The notes under the pieces were generated by a model. It did no database searches and was not told where the DNA came from. It saw only the letters and a program-made list of their open reading frames with translations. From contig LUCM01008725.1 of NCBI GenBank assembly GCA_008360955.1, positions 84,135-148,134 on the forward strand: 64,000 bases of DNA, read 5' to 3'. A program made the position numbers and the translations under genes. How positions within the stretch are numbered: the first letter of the stretch is position 1; each line of letters opens with the position of its first letter. Positions 37,218 through 47,727 of the stretch are shown piece after piece. The stretch is from Fasciolopsis buskii (Eukaryota; Platyhelminthes; Trematoda; Plagiorchiida; Fasciolidae).

Positions 37218-37430
37218 CTTGGCCGGAAGGGTGTATTTAAGAGCAGCCTGTCAACCAGCACGAGTGCCTCTTCTAGATGGGTAGGAAGATCTTTTAGGTA
37301 CAACAGTGCGTGATCCCAGTCCATGTTGAGAAACAATAACAACCGCTTGATATCAAGAACATAATAGGTTGACAAGACAAGTATAATTTGAACTGCTATC
37401 CCTTTGGGCTGCGGCACGCGGAATGTCACT

Positions 37431-40400
37431 ATTTTGAGTCTAATTTTAAGCCCAACATATTACCCAGCACAGTATTACTTTTCAAAGTTCTACAATATCT
37501 GTTCACCCTTTATTCGAACTGGCGAAGATAAAAAAAAACGTTCCTTACACTAAAAATAACACCAATTATCAAGAAAAAATAGGCAAACTTCGGGTCTAGT
37601 AGGAAACGCTTTTGTCTATCTAAAATGAAAGTGGCCAACAAATTATTTCATTATGAAGTATTTTTTACCATTGAATTACCAGCACAGCCTTCATTTTCCA
37701 TTTGTTAACTAGTGCATAATTGAGTTGTCTTCGTTTCAGGTTAGTTCCGGTTTTTGATCCGTTGATAGCAGACGCTACTCACACTGAAATTCGGCTTTCC
37801 TAGAAGAAATCCGAATTATAAAATCGATAAACTTTTCATTTTCCTTGTGGAACAGTGTCTGTACATCTCGACACAAATCTGTTTGCCTGTTAAAACAAAG
37901 TCAAACGGTTAAACTAACAATTTTAAACTTCTTTAATTCTCTGGTCTAAAGCTCCTTGGATATGAAGTTTCATGGTTCCCCAGGATGAAATGCATCCGAA
38001 AACTAGACAGCAAATTGTGGGTGGTCAGGTGGCTTGCGCATTCTTCGGCCCATCACATGATTTAGATATTGTTCCGATTGTTTGAAATCGTCCCAAACCA
38101 GAGCGGCATCATTTGCGCGAAAGTGGATGTACAACGAAGTATGTAAATCATTCACCTGAAGTTTGATCACAAATCATTTTGATTGGCTCAGCAGATTTAA
38201 GTAATTGAATAATCATACGTCCAAAAGGCAAAGATAATTTCAGGAAAATTTTGATCCCTTTTTTCGTTTACACGGGTTTCGTCTAAGCCGGTGGCAACAA
38301 CTTCAAACAAATCAGTTGAAACACAAGCAACATTCCGTTGGTTTATACCGCTTCCTCATTTAAAATGATAGTACGTTATCCTTCCGGACATGATCGTGCA
38401 GTTATTAAATGAGTCACAATTCTGTATGAAAATGACCAGAACAGCTTGGATGATTTTGTGAAAGGGTATAACTTGGTGAATGGAACAGAAAATGTGGCCA
38501 CAAAAATAATTATCTTTAAATGAAAGTCGCTTGTTTTATTATTTCATATTGTCACAGTCTGATACCTGCTGACTGCTCATATCTCAGGCAGTTTGAGTAT
38601 TTTGTTTGCGGAAGGAACCAAATGTGCTTCGCTCGCAAATGATCGGAATTGAATTTGGGCTCACGATACGCTAGCTGAATTCTTAGGGAGGCCAGAACAG
38701 TCCACTCTGGACCGTAAAACCTATCGAGGTTCGATATTCTTCTGTAGACACGTCAGAACAGCCCCAAAATAATGTTGACAACAGAAACGAATGTCGGGAA
38801 AGGAAAGCGGTCTGTTAACTGACCAGTAACAGTGAACCATATGCACAAAAATACACATGGGGAATAAACTGTTTTCGGTAATACCGGCCGTGGATGACAC
38901 CGTAAAAACCACAGAAAAGAGAAACCACAAACCGTAAACATCTACACGCAAAATGCGGCTGAATCTTCAAACAGTTGGTGGGAGAAATATTGACAGATGA
39001 ATGTAGTTTCTTTTGTAATTATCAAAAGACTACAAAAACAGAGACAATTTATAGGATTATCTGTTTCCAATTTCGCCCAAAGGTTCATGGTTAGGGTCAG
39101 GGTTAGTCTACCTGTCAGTTTTATTCTGGCCCGAATAATCACGGAAATTAACCACTAGCTTGGAGGAACGTGAAGACTTTACATATCATTTGATTCTAGG
39201 AGCACAATAAACCACATGAAATTGCTGTTCTGCAGCGAAACTTCTCACGGTACATGAGTGCGACGTAGCCGAGAGTTCAGAAACGACCTCACTAGTTCAA
39301 AGATAACATTAGGAAACGGGTCTGACACGATAAAGACGGAAACATTTGCAATCCGCCACATGATTTATGCTTCGTCTAAACTCGCCTGCTTAGATAAACT
39401 ACTTGTTTTCCCTCGCACCAGTCTCCTGAATTGGTGCTTCATGAAAATACGACAGACAGTATTACACCAGCTACTACACCGAAAATCCATTTCGCCAGTC
39501 CATCAGTTCATAGTGCACGGATATGCATTATGGAATTGTCTTCTAGGTGTTCATACATTAGTTCATTCTTCTATAAACAAGAATAAATGTAGCTAAAGCG
39601 GTACGGTAACTATCTCCGGAAATCAAAAAGCACAAATTTATCTGGTAAGAACGGTATATAATAAACAGACTGAGGTTAATCTGACTAATACCAGATGAGG
39701 GGTGAACGGCGAAACCCTTCTGGACTCACTAGCCTCAGCATGGAACCATTACGTAAGAAACCGAAATGCTGTGTGATTTAAGCACATAAACCAATTAGTT
39801 TTTACTAAGAAGTGGTTCTTCGAGGTAAGGCAATGCCCTTGGCACGATCGAAAACTGACCTTTGGTCTCAGTTGGACATTGATCTTAACCATTTAGCCAA
39901 AAACGCGATACAGACAGTCCTGCGAACTCAGTCATTCTTTGCTGATTGTAAATACATACTTGCAAAAATGATGCAACAAAACACATGAAGAACCACAGAG
40001 CTCATTTAAGGTCCCGATGGTTAGAAGGCTAACATTTTCATAGGAAATGGCTGAAGCAAGGTGTCTGCCATCTTCGTCTGTGAGAATTACTCGATCTACC
40101 CCAAGACTTGAAGGAGACAGAGTATGACATGACGGCGATAAATAAATTGAGGAAGTCACTAAGTTCACTACGGATAGTTACATTAACATATACGTTTGCT
40201 TGCAAAATAAAGCAGATTGTTTAGGAGACTCTGAAATAATGTGAAAATTCTTCAAAATTTGAGAATTATCAGAGTTTTTGATTATGTTCGATGGAACCAG
40301 TGACTTCAGATTGCATTTTTCTACCCAAGACTAGTCCATAACTTTGGGGAGGTATGAAAGCTCCAAATAATAAATAGCCTAGTGTTTGTCGAGTTAGGTT

Positions 40401-42013
40401 GCATGGTTGTGGTCCAGGATATCTTACAGCACGATAACTGTAGACTTTAGGCAATAGGGCTAGAGGCCGCAGTCAATGTCATCTTTGTATTGGAAATAAT
40501 GCCACGTCTTCAAACTCCTTGTCTCATGATCTTTTGGCTTTCATTTCACTGCTACTCAAATCCGCGTGGTAGCAACCAAAAAATAAAGCACTCTAGTGCA
40601 AAGATAACTGGTCTACAAAGTGAACCAAATACAAAGTAGAGTCACTAATTGAAATCATATTAAAAGCATTCTGTTCGAACTGTTAGTGACGAACCACTCT
40701 ATACCTATAGGCGCCTATTTGAATTCAGCAGAAAAATTAAACGAACTGAGATATTAAAGCTTTCTCTCCTTTCACTTCTAACCTTCAAATAAGAATGGTG
40801 TGAAAAGAAACACCATTTTTTAGAAACGTGGTTTGCGATCACCTGACGACTGTCACATGGGAAAGCTGCGCGGCCTTTTAAAGATTCGAATCCACCACCT
40901 TTGAGTTGATGTCATGTGTTTCTGATTGCTCGTTTACCCCCAGTCAAGTTTATCATACACAACGTGCATCAAAGCTCATTTGCCAAGTTCAAGTGCAGTC
41001 ATGGCGGCGAAGAAACATTTCTCTGAAAATGCTGAAGACAACTAAGTCAGAAATCTTTTACTTGCAGATTGAAACACTTCAAAATAAATGGCTGGGTTTA
41101 CCTTTAAGCCTATTGTATATCCGAGGCTAACAAAACATGAGGTCTAGTTAGCAACAGCGCGACTTTACGCTCTCATTTTCAGACTTATGAATAAAGATTT
41201 CCATAGGACTGAAACGGTGCTCACGGTTTGGTTTTCTAAGTGTCTCCAAGTCCAAGAGTCACGTGTAGATTAGCGTTGATAGGCTGATCAGCCGCCGTGT
41301 CGTCAGTTTCTCAAAATATTTTTTGTCGGTTTCAACTCACTAGTCGTTTGGTTCCCTTGTCATTCGTCAAAAAAGGCTAGCGCGCACTATCTCCGTTTTA
41401 ATTCTTTTTTTTTCAACCAGCGCTTGAACTATGAAACACTAAATTCTCACTATTGACCTCAAACAGCTTGTTGAGTCCACTTATTTCGGTTGTCACATTG
41501 GGGAATCGCGAAGCAGTTTTTCATTGTTTGCAATCAATAAAACGAGAACAAAAATCAAAAGATATCGTCGTGTAATCGAAATTCCGATATTTTCTACCAC
41601 ACATTTTCAATTTCGGACGGCGAATATTCACAGATTATTCATAGAGCGGTACACGTTTATTGGCAGACAGAAATTACTGTACATAGTTTTGATTGGGAAA
41701 CGATTTTCCAAACGCATCAGATGGTTAACCTGATAAAATCATTCTGCAACTGGGTATTTCCCTTTTTAATGGTTAAACGTATCTAGTGGATCTCTTGTGG
41801 ATAGCCCTCAGAATTACTAATCCTGTTCCAGCTTGTTTCCCAGGTACCAGACCAACAAGAACAATGTTGGCTTTCCGTAGCCATCTAAAAGAGGCGATCA
41901 GCTTGAATCTGGATTTTAAACAACTGTGGTTGATAATATGGCATTCGAAATAAAAAAGCGATACATGACGCTTTGATTTCTTAGTACGATGCTTGCTTTT
42001 TTAGTCCTGATAT
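37431..42013. other. No firm gene; scattered weak signals
   Basis: A 76-codon minus frame (38721-38951) is hydrophobic (FLFSVVFTVSS) after an acceptor-like AG, without a clear donor. A 39-nt minus segment at 39730-39768 has acceptor AAATCACACAG and donor CTA|GTGAGT and reads HFGFLRNGSMLRL in phase 0. A short G-rich TTAGGGTCAGGGTTAG string lies near 39090, too short to be a telomere relic. Nothing here supports a named product. Confidence 0.4.
40785..40925 (-). repeat. Possible SINE-like repeat with B-box-like sequence
   Basis: On the minus strand a pol III B-box-like string (GGTGGATTCGAATCTTT, near 40900-40880) is followed by a non-coding body ending near AATGGTGTTTCTTTTCACACC, a 6-bp inverted repeat (GGTGT/ACACC). 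It resembles repeats I remember from flatworms. No tRNA cloverleaf is complete. Weak call. Confidence 0.3.
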
Positions 42014-42144
42014 TCATAGATATTGATGACAACTATCCACAGCGGAGTTGTCAGACGTAGCGTTATTTCTATAGGTTATTATGATCCTGACAAAAATGTA
42101 AAAAGTTATGCCCCATGGACAGTGAATATCAGGCACTATCAAAT
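42014..42144 (-). CDS. Candidate terminal exon with membrane helix
   Basis: 131 nt read 42144 to 42014, after an excellent acceptor (TTTGTGTCTGCTTGTCTTGCAG). Two bases then 42 codons to TGA. The peptide begins LIVPDIHCPWGITFYIFVRI and continues ITYRNNATSDNS, a likely membrane helix with a following sequon. Its phase does not match the upstream minus exon at 42677-42898, so another exon must lie between or the two are unrelated. A 72-codon plus frame on the other strand (42026-42244) is the competing reading. Confidence 0.4.
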
Positions 42145-42275
42145 CTGCAAGACAAGCAGACACAAATGTCACCCTTTGGTATTCCGTTTGACAGTTGTCG
42201 AGCGCCCGACGAAACGAACATCATCTGACTACCTGATGTGCTAACAGCTGGATTGAGTTACCAGTGTCTTGACAG

Positions 42276-42323
42276 AATAATGAAGTGATCAACTGGTTGA
42301 TTTGCAGTGTTTCCATTGCAGAG
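42276..42323 (+). CDS. Candidate internal exon (NNEVINWLICSVSIAE)
   Basis: 48 nt with acceptor GTGTCTTGACAG and a near-ideal donor GAG|GTAAGC, phase 0 at both ends, reading NNEVINWLICSVSIAE. No family recognised. It lies between two minus-strand candidates, so at least one of these readings is probably wrong. Confidence 0.3.
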
Positions 42324-42676
42324 GTAAGCAACACTGACACCCTTATTTTTTGTGAAATGATTTATAATCCAGTATAAGCGCTCAGATTACATCTATTGAA
42401 CAATGAAAAAAACCCAAATGTGACCCCATCGGGCGAAAATGAGGAATGTTTGGTTTTTGCGTGTCTGATGTGATCAACAGGGACTTGTCTGCGATTAGTA
42501 TTGCTGAAGCCTCCCTTCATTGGTATGAGGAGGTACAAAAATCCCCGGATTAGGGAAAGATTCTGTGTAACAAAATAATTGAGAAATAAAAATTCAACCA
42601 CTTGGCTGTCCGAATTGACTGTCAACAGCTCAGTGACAGGCATCATTACACGATGGCATGCCTTGTTTTCACTCAC

Positions 42677-42898
42677 CTTGAATCGACCAAATTCTGTGAT
42701 TCGTGACTGATCATCGATTTTCTTCGTCTTAAGTACCGACTGGGACTCATCTGATAGGTTCTGCAAATGAGTGCAAAATGAATTGCGATGAAATGAGTAA
42801 TTTGATTTCCCAAGTAAATTTTGCAAGCAATGCTTCTTGGCTACATTGGATGGTATTGAAAAATAGATAGAACTGAAGTTAATGAACACATCTGGCAT
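42677..42898 (-). CDS. Candidate first exon, unknown protein
   Basis: The ATG at 42898-42896 has an A at -3 (gccAAAATGcc). It opens 74 codons ending at a consensus donor AAG|GTGAGT (from 42676). The frame stays open to 42362 (178 codons), the longest non-repeat frame in the window, but the donor suggests the exon ends earlier. The peptide starts MPDVFINFSSIYFSIPSN, is serine-rich, and ends QSRITEFGRFK. No signal peptide and no recognised domain. Chance is possible, since a frame of this length is near the random expectation for 64 kb. Confidence 0.4.
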
Positions 42899-42983
42899 TT
42901 TGGCAGCACTGAACAGAACTATGTTCTTAATGAAGGCCTTTCAAAGCGCAAAAATCAAACTGAGACACGATAATTGACGTACA

Positions 42984-43391
42984 AATGTTCTTTGACTTTT
43001 CCGGAGCAAGCAACGATTTCGCCGCAATCAGTGATTTAATTTTCAGAGAAGAGATTCCATACATGGATGTGAACACATTTGAAGCAGTACTGAATTTATG
43101 GAACGAATTTCATCTTCTTGTTTTGATTTGGGAGTACTAAACGATCCATCATACCAGCCAACGAAAACAGAAGATTTGACCTTAATGATGCCAGTGTCCC
43201 CGACTTCTGGTGACATCAAACACTACTTCAACCATCAGGTTTTACTCAACAACACTGCCAAACCTACCAAGCACCCTGAGAGAATTAGTGAATCTGTCAG
43301 GTTCACTCTTAGTAAAGGAGAAGGTATAGAAACGAACTACAGCCCAAGATTACTCCTTAAAAAGTATAGATTTATGACACGTTTATTGTAG
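42984..43391 (+). CDS. Two overlapping coding-like frames, unknown
   Basis: Frame 42984-43139 reads MFFDFSGASNDFAAISDLIF and on to stop (51 codons). Frame 43098-43391 (97 codons) overlaps it and reads FDLGVLNDPSYQPTKTEDLT and onward. Both look protein-like in composition. An acceptor-like TTAATTTTCAG at about 43046 and a donor-like GAAG|GTATAG at about 43325 could delimit an exon. They may be one gene broken by a frameshift, or an exon pair. They start less than 100 bases from the minus-strand ATG at 42898, so a divergent promoter is conceivable. Confidence 0.3.
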
Positions 43392-43899
43392 TGTAATCGG
43401 ATTGAAATAACCCATTTTCATGTGAGACGCAGTCTAAGATTTAGGGAGATTACTAGTTGAAGAAGTGACTTGGTGTGAATTACTTGCTAAGCTGATCGAA
43501 AGCTTTATCCTTGTGTACGTGACAAGAGTTCACTTAAAAATTTTCCGTCCTGGATGGAACAGGTTTCTCGCTACCGGTCATACTAACGCAGGTAACGTCA
43601 TCGTCGATCAGCTTTATACACCGCAGCTGGCCCCGCGGATCGCTGTTCTTCCCAACACATAAAATTATGTAATAGAATCTATGGACCTGCCAGGTGGATA
43701 AGCAGTTGACCTGCCAGGGCTGCTTAGGAAATGAATGCCCTACTAGTCAGCACACGGAATACAATCAAGCTGTACGAACACTCAGTTTCAATCTCCGATT
43801 CGACATAAAGCGTCAACACGCTATCTACTGCTCGCGATTCACTACTATATCCTTCAGTATCTCCATCCAAATGGTTGGCGGGTCAGTTGGATCCTAACC

Positions 43900-45590
43900 A
43901 CAGAGGAGTAAGACACTTGCTTCATCCAAGTTCATTATACGTTTTCCCATTCCACGTTGCCACGTAATCTGTTGACCTCCACATGGGTTCTTCCACTCCA
44001 TGGGAAAAAACTGAGCGCAGTATAACAGACGAGTGTTTGCTATTCCCGACACTTGACCCAAATAACGTAGTGTACTAAGTTAGATAAACCATGTCGGAAA
44101 ATTTCCGACCCCCTGCCCAATACTATATTCTTAACCTGCAAACTGCTCACGCGGTCACTCCATACAACGTCAAGGATTCTGCGCAAACTTCGGTGATAAA
44201 AATCACGAAACGACAAACATCTTCGGCACAAACTCCATGTCTCACAACCGTACATTAGCACTGACCGTACTGCGAAACAGCACACGCGATCTTCCAATTT
44301 CAAAGAAATATTCGGTTAGCGTCAAAAATGTTTCAGCCCAGCCCACGCCACTTAATTCTTGGATATATGAGTGCTCACCTTCAGTACTCCATTGTCATCC
44401 GTAGTAAAGAATTTGCCAAGATAAATTAAGCGATCAACAGTGACTTGTTTTTCCTCCTCCGAGCATCGGGTTGTAGCAATACCTTATATTTTGAAGGTTC
44501 AAAACACATCGGATGGAGCTACGGCTCTTGCCAATCTGTCCAGCGCACGTTGCACATGTTCTGCTGGTGTGAACAGTGAGAACGTCGTGGACGTAATCTA
44601 TATCACACAACTTCCCCATCTGTTAGCTGGAGGCTTACATCCTTAAAACTCCTTACAGCATGTGCTCTCACTTCATCGATCAGGAATAGAAAGAGAGGAC
44701 TGAAATATTGGGTACTTTTATGTCTTCAGCAAATTTAGCCAACCACTTTTCACAGTCCCTCCTAAGGCTTATGGCCACTAAGTCCAGAATTCGTCCTAAC
44801 CTATTCACTTCTTTGCAGTTGGGAAGTTGGCAGTTTTGCTCCATTAGACTCAACGGAGGATGAGAAGTCCACTATTTCTAGTGAATAGTAGATTAAGGAC
44901 CCACTCTCAGGTGCATACAAGATTTAATTTGATCCCAGCGCTCATTTACATCGCTGTTTGTCGGAGATCTCAGCTCGTCCGATAGTTTCTGCTCGTAATT
45001 GCTGCGAACAGCCAAATCAAACAGAAGTTCTTCGACTAACCGTGCTTGCGGTTTGGGGCGATGACCGCCTGACTACAATGAAATTCTAATTAAAACTAGC
45101 GCATGGTCCGATTTGGCTTATGTGAACTGGTAATGTCCGCGATTTCGAACAGAGCACCACCATCGGCAGCTTAACGTGATATGGTCGGTATGGCCCAGAG
45201 TTTTGGTGAAGGTGAAGCACCGGTCACTGTTATACAAACAGTACTGTAAACTCCTATAAGACAGGAATAACTTCATAATCTGTACAAAAATGGAGTAATC
45301 TCTCTCTGTTATCTTTATACTGAACGGGCAAAGCGCAACGCCAATCTAAATAAACTTCTGATGCAGTACGCTTTCTAATTGTTGCAGTAAAGTCACATGC
45401 TACCAGTGCAATGAAGCAGCCTCTGACCCTTGAAAACTAGAGTATCAAATTCGTCATGAAACTCACCTTTATTTGTGTCAATTCTACTGTCTGTTACAGC
45501 ATATGCCAAGATGACAAATGAAACGTACTTAACTGACCTTTCCTTTCGAAAGCTAATAGGCCTTTGGAGTTTTAAGGTACACATTACCCG
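43900..45590 (-). mobile_element. RTE-like LINE with large internal deletion
   Basis: From right to left on the minus strand: an endonuclease stretch (SFVILAYAVTDSRIDTNKGE, 45540-45450; then P-K-P-x-x-R and W-D-Q-I-K-S, 45060-44920), a linker (LVAISLRRDCEKWLAKFAED, about 44780-44720), then directly the region just before the catalytic box (VSLQLTDGEVVCDIDYVHDV, about 44640-44580). A C-terminal part follows (RVCCFAVRSVLMYGCETWSL, about 44280-44220; SLRRILD; GGQQITWQRG near 43970-43930). Most of the RT palm is missing and Y-A-D-D has become Y-V-H-D. The C-terminal blocks are those of RTE-clade ORF2 proteins widespread in flatworms. Confidence 0.85.
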
Positions 45591-47696
45591 AGACCCAGTC
45601 TAAAATGGTCGCTTTCGCCTACGTTGCCCCGCAGTACGTGCTTCGTCTACTGACGTGGGCAAGAAATACCTTGATGAGATATTAGGCATAGTTATTTGAA
45701 CTACCTGACTGGAATAGGAAATTTGTTTGGCGGAATCAGTAGACATCAATCAGAAGTGAGTGCTCTGTGTATACCAAGCCTGCTCGGTCTGTATGAAATT
45801 ACGGAGGCTGAAGGAACCGAAAACCAAAGACTTACGAGGATTGAGAAAGTGTAATCTAGTAAACTGGACGTTAATTACGACACCATCTGACAATGAACCG
45901 TTGCAAGTAAGGGTCGTGTTATCAGTTTGGAGCATTATGGGTAGGCAAATGTGACAAAAGGAGACGGTTGGAGAGAGAAGACAGGTAGAACAAAAGAGTG
46001 GTAACTCCAAGCATGTCCACACTTAACACTACCCGCCCTGCTGGATGCGGTCCTGCTTATCCTTTGCGACGACTAATGCAGTATGGAATTGTATACATAT
46101 ACTTGCAAACATGCGACTCATTCCTGGTGGTCGACCAGTACTACTAGGGCTTCCAGCCGCTAAGCAGAAAAACAACTAAGGTTCTCAACCAATGTCTCTA
46201 GTGTCAACAAGGACCTATTCGCAACACAACTGGGAGTGCCTAAGCGGAAGCCCATCTACTTGGGTCGAAGTCCTCTCCATTCGTTTTTCTGACTGAATAG
46301 TCAGTTCAAATCATGGAGGACCAACGGGTTGCTTCTTTCCCTATCCACTAAAAAAGCAGGCATGAATGAGTTTTCTGCTTGAGATAAGTCATATCATGTA
46401 GCTCGTTCGGTTATGGAGACACGCAAATCGTCACACTTGACGGTGCACTAAGTGTGTGACATACAGTACTTGACTTCGATGTTTCTGACCTAAGAGTGCG
46501 TCTATAACGCAAAACGTTACCAATTGTGGACCCTGTGCAGATTCACTGAGTGAAAACAAGGACTGAATACGTACATTTCTGCTTGTGTGCATGAGGCCCT
46601 TGGTTAATCGCCGATGATTATCGACCGTTAATTAAGAAATGGATGCAAACTTATCGACACAGGTGGATGGAAACTATTTTTCTGTACACGCCAACACAGG
46701 GAACAAAGTTCGTCAAAGTCTGTCAACTATCCTCAACCATGCATCCGTTGGGATAGAAGAAGCTGGCCGGTATGTTGAGCTGTCATTCGTGGCTAAGTAC
46801 AACTCAATTAAAGTTGATAAAACCGAACAGATCTAAGGTCAAACGATGTCTTACCGATCCTAAGGTATAAACAATGAAAATTCAAAAGAGAAGAAGTTGT
46901 AAACTGCGGTAACCATTTAGTCCAGAGTTCAAAGTCCATAAGTCACTGATAATCCATTAGTAAGACCGAAATACGGTAACACGTTTTATATAACTAAGAA
47001 GTAGGTTGGTACAAAAATGCAAAGGTAAGGGTAGTTGTTAATGTTGGTAACGACAGTTGAAATTTCCGGAAAAGCGGACACTTTCAATCCAACGAAAACA
47101 CGCTCAACAGGGTTCAACGGGAGATGAGAGTCAAGCAGTGGCAAAATTGGAAAGATTAGAGATTGGTTTAGCAAACAGAAAAATGTAACTGTTAAGCATA
47201 AAACCAAAACCGGAAAGCAGATGGATCGGGACTTTGGACTTCGCATACACAGTTCAAGTTCCAATTGATATGGGGAATGCGTAAAGTACAGAATAAGTAT
47301 GATCTACTTTAGTAGCAGTTACTGTGAATCAATTTTCCGCGAGGAAAATTGGCTTTCATGTCACACAGTGAAGCTTGACACGTATCGTTAATAACTACCC
47401 AGCAAATTATCGATCAAAGACCGTCATATATTGTAAGGCGTTACTTTAATTCTTGGCTATTTTGTTCTTCCTTAATGGAATTCATTCGTCAGTTAACCAC
47501 GCAGCAATACTATATACCATCCATTAACGAAATGATTATCATGGGTTATCTTTGAAAGTCCAGACCTAGTCATCAATACAAAGTGAAAACTTGTAAACAG
47601 TTTATAGTAGTTGTCCATCAGTTTTCCTATTTTGCAGTCATGATATTGCACTAAAAAGTAAAACATATTTTCAACCACCGAAAACTTTTGACTTAC
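45591..47696. other. No gene seen
   Basis: Short frames on both strands (45750-46022 minus, 46639-46836 plus, 46986-47264 minus) show no domain or convincing splice sites. Possible more distant 5' sequence of the RTE-like element is not recognisable. Confidence 0.5.
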
Positions 47697-47727
47697 CTTA
47701 AAGCACTTTTATCATTAAGTAGGATTG
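47697..47727 (-). CDS. Candidate 31-nt micro-exon
   Basis: A near-ideal acceptor (GTTGTTTCTTTTCAG) and a perfect donor (AAG|GTAAGT) bracket 31 nt. Only one of the three frames is open: two bases, ILLNDKSAL, two bases. Another strong acceptor (ATGTTTTACTTTTTAG) follows in the same direction with AG near 47654-47653. In the matching phase the next exon would end after four codons, giving ...ALSAIS-stop. In a different phase that segment is open for more than 50 codons (47493-47650). Splice signals are as good as any in the window. Confidence 0.4.

Larger units (their letters stand above)
34650..37430 (-). mobile_element. Decayed CR1-like non-LTR retrotransposon
   Basis: About 2.8 kb, minus strand. 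In order from the right it shows apurinic endonuclease pieces (37217-36653), a linker (36444-36181), reverse transcriptase pieces (36206-35030) and a C-terminal tail (to about 34650) resembling the L-x-x-H-x-L-S-E-R-R-S-H end of CR1-type ORF2 proteins. The frame shifts at least five times and the catalytic box is mutated. The most 5' recognisable sequence is near 37217; the frame to 37430 may be more of the element. I see no target-site duplication or 3' microsatellite tail. The family order best fits the CR1 group (including SR1-type elements of flatworms). Confidence 0.85.

Noticed and set aside
39085..39110. TTAGGGTCAGGGTTAG string
   Set aside because: Too short and imperfect for an interstitial telomere array.
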